A stretch of 40,414 nt of DNA from Bacillus methanolicus (lineage in GTDB: Bacteria > Bacillota > Bacilli > Bacillales > Cytobacillaceae), in NCBI RefSeq assembly GCF_008764295.1, contig NZ_VTQX01000023.1, positions 15,962 through 56,375 on the forward strand, given 5' to 3'. The translations under genes were made by a program, and so were the position numbers. Within the stretch, counting starts at the first letter, position 1, and every line of letters begins with the position of its first letter. Below the pieces are notes generated by a model. It was not told the origin of the DNA. It worked only from the letters and a program-made list of their open reading frames with translations, and made no database searches. Shown in pieces: positions 32,700-40,414 of this stretch.

Positions 32700-34046
32700 T
32701 TACATTGGAACATCTGAATCTTTGTTCGTTGTCTTAATGGTTGATTCCATCGCTTTATTTGCAGCCATAACGAATGGGATATAAATAAGTGTCGTAACTG
32801 CCAGACAAGCAAAGCCAAGAATTAGCGCTAACCAATTTCCGCCTGTTCCTAAGAAAGCAATTAATGGACCAGGAGTTGTCCATGGAACGGAATATGCAAT
32901 TGGTGGAATAAGCTCAAAATGAATCGCTGTCCATCCAATAAAAATATTTACTGCTGGAGCTAAGATGAACGGAATAATTAAAATTGGATTTAAAACGACC
33001 GGCAATCCAAAGATGATTGGTTCATTTATATTGAATAAACCTGGTGCAACTGACAGTTTTCCAATATCCCGATATTCTTTCCTCCTTGAAACAAGGAAAA
33101 TCGCAATGATCAAACCTAAGGTCATACCTGAACCACCATAATTAGCAAATGCATCATTGATTGCCCATGTTGTTGGGTAAGGGGCTCCCCAAGCTGTACC
33201 ATTGGCAGCAACAAAATTTAAGTTTTCAATATTTGCTTCAGCAAACATCGCTTCCCGAATGGCTGCAATTGTATTTGGACCATGAATTCCAAAAATCCAT
33301 AGCAAATTTGAAACAACTGCTAAAACAATTAAAGAAATGACGTTATCGCCAATGTTTTTCAATGGAGTTTGGAGCATTGCATAAATAAATTGGTGTAGCC
33401 CTTCTTCATAAAAAGCGTTGATCACCGCATTACCGATGGCAAAAACAAGCGTAATAATAACGATAGGGAATAATACCTTAAATGATCTTGCTACAGCCGG
33501 CGGCACTGATGGTGGCATTTTTATTTGCAATTTCTCCGATTTTGAAAGTCTACTAAAAAATTCACCAACTAATAGTCCAACTATTATGGCAACAAAGAGT
33601 CCTTGTGCTCCTACCCATTGTGTCGAAAGGTAATTTGCACCTTCTACATTCAAATAAGCAGGATAGATGATAAAGAATGTTGATAATCCCGTAATCCCAG
33701 ATAATAGCTCATCTGCTTTTAATTCAATCGCAATATTTCTAGCAATCAAAAAAACGATAAACATCGAGAGGATGTTGGTGGAACCGTTTAATACTGGTGT
33801 GAACACTTGCTGGTAGTCTGCAAGATTAGGAAATAGCTTATGCAAAAAAAGGATTTTTGCAATAAAGCCGTCTGGAGCTAAAATAGCAAAGTTTAATAGC
33901 AAAACCAAAGAACCAGCTAACGTAATGGGAAAAGCTAAAATAAATGCATCACGAATCGCTACAACATGCCTTTGTGAATTTAACTTCGCTGCAATTGGGA
34001 CAAGAAATCTTTCCATCCCTTTTTCAAATTTATCCATAACCCCCAT
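32700..34046 (-). CDS. licC: PTS cellobiose/chitobiose permease, IIC component
   Basis: The 448-residue permease of the lactose/cellobiose PTS family moves the disaccharide across the membrane and hands it to IIB for phosphorylation. It has about ten hydrophobic segments. The family motifs are WIFGIHGPNTIAAI, GLFNINEPIIFGLPVVLNP with the active-site Glu of the NEP motif, and a Pro-rich KMPPSVPPAVARSF loop. The N-terminus FEKGMERFLVPIAAKLNSQRHVVAIRDAF is typical. AAGGAG lies 9 nt before the ATG. It lies between the IIB gene and the 77-residue gene in one operon. Confidence 0.93.
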   Translation of the reverse strand: MGVMDKFEKGMERFLVPIAAKLNSQRHVVAIRDAFILAFPITLAGSLVLLLNFAILAPDGFIAKILFLHKLFPNLADYQQVFTPVLNGSTNILSMFIVFLIARNIAIELKADELLSGITGLSTFFIIYPAYLNVEGANYLSTQWVGAQGLFVAIIVGLLVGEFFSRLSKSEKLQIKMPPSVPPAVARSFKVLFPIVIITLVFAIGNAVINAFYEEGLHQFIYAMLQTPLKNIGDNVISLIVLAVVSNLLWIFGIHGPNTIAAIREAMFAEANIENLNFVAANGTAWGAPYPTTWAINDAFANYGGSGMTLGLIIAIFLVSRRKEYRDIGKLSVAPGLFNINEPIIFGLPVVLNPILIIPFILAPAVNIFIGWTAIHFELIPPIAYSVPWTTPGPLIAFLGTGGNWLALILGFACLAVTTLIYIPFVMAANKAMESTIKTTNKDSDVPM

Positions 34047-34075
34047 AGTGATTCACTCCTTATTTTCTCTCATTA

Positions 34076-34378
34076 TCAACTGATTAGTTCAAATGCTCTA
34101 TTTAATACTTTTTCACCGTCCATCATGCCATATGCTCTCATATCGATTACTTCTACAGGAACCCTCCCCTTTACTAAAGAATCAACTTGGGCTTTTTGAT
34201 ACCTTACTTGAGGCCCTAATAACACCACATCTACCTCATCTACTACTGAACTTGCTTCTGAGATCGGCAATGCAAAGATGTCGATTTCCTCTCCCTTATT
34301 GGCTGCAGCCTCCTTCATTTTGTTTACTAAAAGACTAGTCGACATACCAGCTGCACAAACTAATAAAATTTTTTTCAT
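34076..34378 (-). CDS. licB: PTS lactose/cellobiose IIB component
   Basis: This cytoplasmic phosphocarrier receives phosphate from IIA on Cys8 in ILLVCAAGMSTSLL and passes it to the sugar. From the ATG at 34378 (GGGAGGA 6 nt upstream; the ATG at 34384 overlaps that site) it has 100 residues, the standard size. LLGPQVRYQKAQVDSL is the conserved second half. It follows the IIA gene after a 104-nt gap that contains a near-perfect cre site. Confidence 0.93.
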   Translation of the reverse strand: MKKILLVCAAGMSTSLLVNKMKEAAANKGEEIDIFALPISEASSVVDEVDVVLLGPQVRYQKAQVDSLVKGRVPVEVIDMRAYGMMDGEKVLNRAFELIS

Positions 34379-34409
34379 CCTCATTCCTCCCTAAATTCTC
34401 CTTAATCCA

Positions 34410-34423
34410 AGAAAACGATTTCA
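34410..34423. promoter_or_regulatory. cre (CcpA) site between IIA and IIB genes
   Basis: AGAAAACGATTTCA matches TGWAANCGNTNWCA at 13 of 14 places. Inside the operon it could act as a transcription roadblock, lowering IIB, IIC and GH4 levels when glucose is present. Confidence 0.7.
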
Positions 34424-34482
34424 TTTTTACGCTGTTTTTTTAAAAAAATCACTCCTTTCAAGAATGCATGACTGCATCGGTA

Positions 34483-34806
34483 TTATTCAGCCTTTTTGTA
34501 AATAAGCTTATACATATCAATCATTTCCTTTGCTAAATCCTTTACCGTGATTGAATTCATCAAATGATCTTGAGCATGTACCATCAATAATGATACCAAT
34601 GAATGATTCCCTTTAACTTCTTCCTGAATGAGTGACGTTTGAATATGATGAGCTTGATTAATTGCTGCTTCAGATTCTTTTAATTTTACTTCTGCCCCAG
34701 CAATATCCCCACTTTTGGCGAAAGCAATCGCCTCCATTGCCAAGCTTCTCCCATCCCCTCCATGTAAAATAATTTGGAAAATAGTCTCCTCAGAAATAGT
34801 TGTCAT
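34483..34806 (-). CDS. licA: PTS lactose/cellobiose IIA component
   Basis: This is a 107-residue trimeric helical phosphocarrier that takes phosphate from HPr. The phosphorylated residue is H77 in LLMVHAQDHLMN, and the following D80 is the usual metal-coordinating acid. The N-terminal half has the typical ILHGGDGRSLAMEAIAFAKSGD. It follows ChbG by 23 nt with a Lys-rich ribosome site (GGGAAAGGA). Confidence 0.95.
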   Translation of the reverse strand: MTTISEETIFQIILHGGDGRSLAMEAIAFAKSGDIAGAEVKLKESEAAINQAHHIQTSLIQEEVKGNHSLVSLLMVHAQDHLMNSITVKDLAKEMIDMYKLIYKKAE

Positions 34807-34829
34807 TTTATTTTTCCTTTCCCTAATTA

Positions 34830-35570
34830 TTAACTGTCGAGCCCTTTATAACTAACAAGTTGGATTCCATGATCTTTAATAAAAGAAAGTATTCTGCGGT
34901 CGGTTAAAATGTCCAATTCTTTTAATCTTTCCTTCGTATAAGAACTACCGATAATAAGTGCTGTATCGATGAATGCCGGGTGAGTCATAACCTCTACTGT
35001 TTTGTAATTCAATAAGCTCTCAAATAACATCAGCGTCCCTTCCACGGTTAGGTGATTCCCGTAGAACTCTCGACAAAAATATTCTATCGGCTGGAAATCC
35101 CGATCATCATTTCCACTAGCTCGAATAGGAAGATTATACTTTTGGGCTACTTTTCTAAAGATCGGATAAAATTTTTCTAGAGCATGGACATGATGGTGGG
35201 AATCAATATGCGTTGGCTTCAAACCATAGGAATAAAATAATTCCATTTGACTTATGAGTTCCTTCTCTACATCTTCAAGGGACGCAAACTTCTCGATCTC
35301 TGAAATAGAATGGAACGTTCCATCTCCTTTCACTAATGAGGTTACATCTGCTCTAATCGGTTTCCCACATGTTAAAACAAAGTGGATGCCGACCCCTAAA
35401 TTCTCGAATTCCTTTGCCAGCTGTGCCCCATGCCTAGCTCCTTGCATATTTACCATTAAAGTGGCAGATGTAACAGCCCCATCTCTATGAGCCTCAATAA
35501 TCCCATAGTTAACTGCCTTGGAATATCCAAAATCATCAGCATTTATGACCCATTTGCGCAACTTTATCAT
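34830..35570 (-). CDS. chbG: ChbG/YdjC-family carbohydrate deacetylase
   Basis: ChbG removes one acetyl group from phosphorylated N,N'-diacetylchitobiose so that the GH4 enzyme can cleave it. The 246-residue protein has the metal-binding opening KWVINADDFGYSKAVNYGIIEAHRDGAVTSATLM with the Asp pair and THIDSHHHVHALEKF with the His cluster. EVMTHPAF near the C-terminus is also conserved. It is the first gene of the PTS operon. In E. coli the chb operon has the same enzymatic set (IIA, IIB, IIC, GH4, ChbG), so chitin disaccharide is a serious candidate substrate beside cellobiose. Confidence 0.9.
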   Translation of the reverse strand: MIKLRKWVINADDFGYSKAVNYGIIEAHRDGAVTSATLMVNMQGARHGAQLAKEFENLGVGIHFVLTCGKPIRADVTSLVKGDGTFHSISEIEKFASLEDVEKELISQMELFYSYGLKPTHIDSHHHVHALEKFYPIFRKVAQKYNLPIRASGNDDRDFQPIEYFCREFYGNHLTVEGTLMLFESLLNYKTVEVMTHPAFIDTALIIGSSYTKERLKELDILTDRRILSFIKDHGIQLVSYKGLDS

Positions 35571-35620
35571 CTCCGGTTCGACTGCAAATCTTCATAGGAT
35601 CCTATAATTCTATTCTATTA

Positions 35621-35634
35621 TGAAAGCGTTTTAT
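35621..35634. promoter_or_regulatory. cre (CcpA) site upstream of the PTS operon
   Basis: TGAAAGCGTTTTAT matches the cre pattern at 12 of 14 places, with a perfect left half and centre. It lies 50 bp before chbG, where a repressor would block the operon promoter. Confidence 0.65.
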
Positions 35635-35685
35635 CTCTAGTTTTTGTTTTTCCGTTGGGCTCCGGAAAAGAATGGAACCATTTTA

Positions 35686-37617
35686 TCAATCTGGCCATTT
35701 AGGGGCCTTTAACAAAGGGAGCATTTCTTCAAATGATTTGCTCGCGATTAACCTTTGAAGCATTGTCCGATTATCAATGATGGCAATTAATTTCTGATAC
35801 ATTTGATCCAAATCATTTCTTCCACCCTTTCGGATGTTTAAGAGGCAAACAAATTGGACCATTTGCCCCTTATGCCATTTAATCGGTCTTTTCAGCGTAC
35901 AAATCGTCCAAAATGTTTCTTTCGTCACCGGAGTCATTGGATGAGGGATCGCCACTAATTCACCGAAACAAGTTGGAGCCAGCGCTTCTCTTTCCAGAAC
36001 AAGATTAACGTAATCTGAAGAAACAAGACCTTGGACATACAACTGCTGACAAAGAAAATTGATCACTTCGAATTTATCCCTTAGATCTTGGTGAATAAAT
36101 ACTCTTTCCGGATGCAGATAGGATTCAACTTGATACATATCCTCCTTTAAAAAACAACTAATCTTTTGTTTATCAGCATCATCTAAAAAGGGATTTACTA
36201 CTAGAACAGGCACTTGCATGGATTCTTGAATAGGAATTGTGCTAATGATTAGATCAATGGAAGCAAGATTATAAGATACTAAATTGTAATAATTAATCGT
36301 ATCCACAATTTCAACTTCACGTTCGAAATGATTTTTCAACCGATAATAAAGCAGCTTTGCACTTCCCACACCGGATGCGCAAACAACAAGTACTCTTTTT
36401 AGTTCCTTTCTTCTTGTTTTCTTTCGTTCTAAAGCCACGCCAATATGAAGAGCAATATAAGCGATCTCATGCTCAATTACTTCTATTTTGATATGCTCTT
36501 CTATACATTTACTGGCTATGATTGCCCCATCAAATGCAATTGGATACTTCGTTTTGATTTCATTAAGAAGTGGATTTCTAATATTCATTTTATATTTCAA
36601 ACGATTTATCGCTGGTCGAATATGCAAAGTGAGAGCTTGGATAAATTCAATATCATCGCTAAAATCCCAATTTAATTCGGCTTTAAGCCGTTCTAATATG
36701 GTTCGGACTATTCTTCCAACTTCATCGTATTCGCTTATTTCTTGCAATTCTTTTTCGTTAAGCAATTTTGTACCTAATAAATGGATGCTAATGTAATCCC
36801 TTTCAGTGTGCGGAAACGTAAGGCCAGTGAATCGCTCTACTTCCTGAAGTATTTCACTCGCAACCATCTTTTCAAATGGATATTGATTAATCGTTCCATC
36901 CTCAAACTGTTCAATAATCAAGCCTTCCTCCACTCTTCTACAGGCTATCGTTATATGAGTGGCTAAATTAGTTAGCGCTATATCCGAAATTTCAATATGA
37001 TAATGGGCTAATTTGGCGATTAAACTTCTCTTTACCTTTTCATAAAGCTCCTCATTAAGAAACTGAAAGGAATCGCTGTCAACAAATAGATCATTACTAC
37101 GATTCAATACCGCGTTTGATAAGCACTGTCTTTTCATATACTCATCGCCATCTACTTTCGTTCCATAATACGGACGGTTCATTAGCCTCAAATTGTACTT
37201 TTTTAAAATCTCACGAACAACTTTTAAATCGTTTTGAATAGTTGAAGGCGAAACAAATAACTCATCGGAAAACTTTTCTAACTTTATAAAGCTCTTCGTT
37301 AACAATAATTGTGTGAGCATATGATTGACCCTATTTTCCTGGTCAGCGTAATTCATTAAACTCGTATTTGATTCAGAAATGAGCTTACCAAAAGCTGTTA
37401 AGAATCTTTGCCGATCTATTATTTTGAGGATGTATCCTTTTCCTCTCAAGGACTGAATTTCAATACCTAGAACGCTTGATTCCTTTTGAATAAATTTAAT
37501 ATCGTTTCGCACAGTTCGATCACTAACGCCTATCTCTCTTGCTATCCATTCCGAGGTAATAGATTCATTTACTTTAGATAACACGGTGATGATATCTTTT
37601 TGACGTTTAGAAAACAT
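35686..37617 (-). CDS. licR: LicR-type PRD transcription activator with PTS domains
   Basis: The 643-residue regulator has an N-terminal HTH (about 8-60, SEWIAREIGVSDRTVRNDIKF), a second Mga-like HTH (about 85-165, SPSTIQNDLKVVREIL) and two PRD domains (about 190-290 and 300-400) with His pairs such as NLATHITIA and LTLHIRPAINRL. A IIB-like domain follows (LVVCASGVGSAKLLYYR) and a C-terminal IIA-like domain with AIPHPMTPVT. Phosphorylation by HPr and by the sugar-specific PTS proteins on these domains sets activity, so sugar presence and glucose status are both sensed. AAGGAGGAATAGAAG precedes the ATG. It lies directly upstream of the operon it should activate. Confidence 0.93.
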   Translation of the reverse strand: MFSKRQKDIITVLSKVNESITSEWIAREIGVSDRTVRNDIKFIQKESSVLGIEIQSLRGKGYILKIIDRQRFLTAFGKLISESNTSLMNYADQENRVNHMLTQLLLTKSFIKLEKFSDELFVSPSTIQNDLKVVREILKKYNLRLMNRPYYGTKVDGDEYMKRQCLSNAVLNRSNDLFVDSDSFQFLNEELYEKVKRSLIAKLAHYHIEISDIALTNLATHITIACRRVEEGLIIEQFEDGTINQYPFEKMVASEILQEVERFTGLTFPHTERDYISIHLLGTKLLNEKELQEISEYDEVGRIVRTILERLKAELNWDFSDDIEFIQALTLHIRPAINRLKYKMNIRNPLLNEIKTKYPIAFDGAIIASKCIEEHIKIEVIEHEIAYIALHIGVALERKKTRRKELKRVLVVCASGVGSAKLLYYRLKNHFEREVEIVDTINYYNLVSYNLASIDLIISTIPIQESMQVPVLVVNPFLDDADKQKISCFLKEDMYQVESYLHPERVFIHQDLRDKFEVINFLCQQLYVQGLVSSDYVNLVLEREALAPTCFGELVAIPHPMTPVTKETFWTICTLKRPIKWHKGQMVQFVCLLNIRKGGRNDLDQMYQKLIAIIDNRTMLQRLIASKSFEEMLPLLKAPKWPD

Positions 37618-37717
37618 CTTCTATTCCTCCTTATTTGGATGCTCAAAAATTAACGCTGAAAAATATATCGAATATTCAGTATTTTCACCATTGCATTCTT
37701 TCTCTTTTCGCTCCACA

Positions 37718-39180
<1,463 letters not shown>

Positions 39181-39192
39181 CTAGTTACAACC

Positions 39193-39215
39193 TGTAATCG
39201 CTTTAATTCATTATA
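39193..39215 (-). promoter_or_regulatory. -10 box overlapped by a cre site upstream of the GH1 gene
   Basis: On the minus strand TATAAT lies at 39210-39215. Immediately behind it TTAAAGCGATTACA (39193-39206) matches cre at 13 of 14 places. The cre thus covers the initiation region. No good -35 box is visible, so an activator may be needed. Confidence 0.65.
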
Positions 39216-39261
39216 AAAGGAAGCATCGGAGAGATCATTAAATCCCGTATCTAAAAAAACA

Positions 39262-39288
39262 TGTTCCATCATATAAAAATTGTTCCAT
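39262..39288. repeat. Direct repeat TGTTCCAT upstream of the GH1 promoter
   Basis: TGTTCCAT occurs at 39262-39269 and 39281-39288, 19 bp apart, each beside an A-rich run. The position, about 50 bp upstream of the -10 box, suits an activator site, perhaps for the RpiR regulator encoded next door. Confidence 0.4.
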
Positions 39289-39353
39289 AAAAAAAACAAA
39301 TAAGAATCGTCAGGGCTCAGCATTCGGTTAAATGATCATAATTAGGAAAGAAC

Positions 39354-40094
39354 TTATTGTTGAAGCAATTTTTGAATTTTCCTTCCAATCATTTCTAAAA
39401 TAAATACAACAGGAACTTGCGAAGTAATATTTAATTCATTTTGCACCATTATCAATGGCATATAATAAGCGATATTTAAATCAGATAGCTTCGCTAATGT
39501 ACAGGTTTCATAATTTGTTATGCTAACAATCTTTGATGATTTGCGTTTAAAACGGCTGACCTGTCTTAGCGTCTCTTCTGTTTCTCCAGATACAGACAAT
39601 ACGATAGTGACGGATGAATCATAATAGCCGTCAGGTACAGGATAAAACGGGTCATCTAAATATTGAGCGAATTTTCCAATATTAGAGAAAAACCGTGCCC
39701 CATATTTACCTAATGAGCCACTGGATCCAACCCCAATAAATAAAACTCTATCTTTATTAACAATCATCTCCGCTGCGCGATCTAACAATTGATCAAATTC
39801 TTGATTATTGATCTTTTTAAAAAAATCAATCATTTGTGCCGCATCCTCAGTAGGCATGGCAACACCGTTGTTATCATTAAGCGTTTTTAGCTTAAATTTA
39901 AATTCAGTGAACCCATCACAATTCATTTTTTTACAAAATCGTAAAATCGTTGTCGTTGAAACATGCGTTTGTTCTGATAGATCGCGAATGCTCATATGGT
40001 AAACTTTATCTGCATTTGATATTACGTAATTATAGACAGCCAGTTCAAGCTCATTTAAACTGCGAATCTCCTGCAAAGAAAACATATGCTCCAT
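39354..40094 (-). CDS. RpiR-family transcription regulator
   Basis: The 246-residue regulator has an N-terminal HTH (1-75: LAVYNYVISNADKVYHMSIRDLSEQTHVSTTTILRFCKKM) and a C-terminal SIS domain (about 105-225: VLFIGVGSSGSLGKYGARFF, TIVLSVSGETEETLRQV) that binds phosphosugars. Members control sugar and amino-sugar genes according to a sugar-phosphate signal. It lies upstream of, and is co-directional with, the phospho-beta-glucosidase gene, its probable target, with a glucoside or glucosamine phosphate as the likely signal. A cre-like site lies in its own promoter region. Confidence 0.92.
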   Translation of the reverse strand: MEHMFSLQEIRSLNELELAVYNYVISNADKVYHMSIRDLSEQTHVSTTTILRFCKKMNCDGFTEFKFKLKTLNDNNGVAMPTEDAAQMIDFFKKINNQEFDQLLDRAAEMIVNKDRVLFIGVGSSGSLGKYGARFFSNIGKFAQYLDDPFYPVPDGYYDSSVTIVLSVSGETEETLRQVSRFKRKSSKIVSITNYETCTLAKLSDLNIAYYMPLIMVQNELNITSQVPVVFILEMIGRKIQKLLQQ

Positions 40095-40177
40095 CCTTTT
40101 AACGATATTTTAAACTGCTAGCTATAGAAACATTATCGCACTTCAATAATTCTTTTGTCACATATCCAATCATTTAT

Positions 40178-40191
40178 TGAAATCGCTTTAT
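40178..40191. promoter_or_regulatory. cre-like site upstream of the RpiR gene
   Basis: TGAAATCGCTTTAT matches the cre pattern at 12 of 14 places, 84 bp before the regulator start codon. Confidence 0.5.
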
Positions 40192-40232
40192 TACACAATA
40201 TCATTGAACCGTTTTTCAATATAAAAAAAGCT

Positions 40233-40289
40233 TCTGATTCCGAAGAGATGATGTGAGAAAACACTTTTTTATCGCTTCATGGAATCAGA
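40233..40289. other. Long imperfect stem-loop left of the insertion element
   Basis: TCTGATTCC-GAAGAGAT (40233-40249) pairs with ATCGCTTC-AT-GGAATCAGA (40271-40289), 16 pairs with one mismatch and a small bulge. The 21-nt loop contains GTGAGAAAACAC and T6. It could be a terminator of a gene cut off by the insertion element, or part of a structured RNA. Confidence 0.45.
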
Positions 40290-40350
40290 GAGAAGATGAA
40301 TCAAAAATCAACGGCAAGATACAACAAATCCATTTAAAAAAAGCTCCAAG

Positions 40351-40414
40351 GGGTACCGACCCCCAGAAGTTAGAGTAATAAATCTAACTTCTGGGGGTAT
40401 TATTATGGCCAAAT
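40351..40414 (+). mobile_element. 5' end of an IS3-family-like insertion sequence (partial)
   Basis: A perfect 16-bp inverted repeat ACCCCCAGAAGTTAGA (40359-40374) / complement (40383-40398) is followed by an ATG at 40405 that begins MAK and runs off the window. Ends of the type GACCCCCAGAAGTTAGA and an OrfA starting MAK are familiar from IS150-group IS3 elements of Bacillaceae. The exact left tip cannot be fixed because the right end and target duplication are outside the window. Part of the outer sequence GGGGTACCGAC may belong to the tip. Confidence 0.6.

Overview
The window is AT-rich chromosomal DNA of a low-GC, Gram-positive, endospore-type Bacillota, most likely a Bacillaceae member. 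The evidence is consistent: strong AGGAGG ribosome sites, frequent TTG/GTG starts, a T-box leader, CcpA-type cre sites, a LicR-type PTS regulator, Gram-positive lipoproteins and Bacillus-style chemoreceptors. I cannot name the species.

Layout. (1) 1-2090 is a decaying accessory strip behind a tRNA-Arg(CCU): a PIN-domain toxin with an in-frame stop, a probable antitoxin remnant, a lipoprotein remnant with its lipobox Cys changed to Ser, and two small membrane proteins. (2) 2209-14550 is a cell-surface sugar region: GNAT acetyltransferase, galE (+), then on the minus strand a two-component system (LytTR regulator plus GHKL sensor, no agrBD nearby), a membrane-anchored GH3 enzyme with swapped domains, a second GH3, a GtrA-family membrane protein, a GT2 glycosyltransferase and UDP-galactopyranose mutase. 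Between the sensor gene and the first GH3 gene lies a four-copy direct-repeat array. Two of its copies fit the published AgrA/LytTR 9-mer exactly with a 12-bp spacer, so the LytTR regulator very probably drives the GH3-GtrA-GT2 operon. (3) 15086-22058 is mixed: a hypothetical protein, a serpin lipoprotein, a 49-residue hydrophilic protein, a VOC protein, a chemoreceptor and a PAF-acetylhydrolase-like esterase. (4) 22059-28816 carries msmX (ATPase of sugar ABC importers), then on the minus strand a T-box-led S-adenosylmethionine hydrolase followed by an ECF importer (S component, fused double ATPase, EcfT), then a lipoprotein with a duplicated domain. (5) 28858-30639 is a second chemoreceptor. 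(6) 31029-40094 is a beta-glucoside or chitobiose catabolic region: RpiR regulator, a frameshifted GH1 phospho-beta-glucosidase, LicR, ChbG deacetylase, PTS IIA, IIB, IIC, an unknown 77-residue protein and a GH4 phospho-beta-glucosidase, with several cre sites. (7) The right edge enters an IS3-family-like element.

How the parts work together. GalE and Glf would supply UDP-galactose and UDP-galactofuranose. GT2 and GtrA would use a lipid-linked sugar at the membrane, and the GH3 enzymes would trim or recycle the product under LytTR control. The SAM hydrolase and ECF importer share a T-box whose best specifier codon is AUG, pointing to methionine/SAM economy. The chb/lic-type operon imports and phosphorylates a disaccharide, deacetylates it if acetylated, and splits it. 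Two unrelated intergenic arrays of five short units at 20-21 bp periods (3906-3992 and 17390-17478) are a further unexplained feature.
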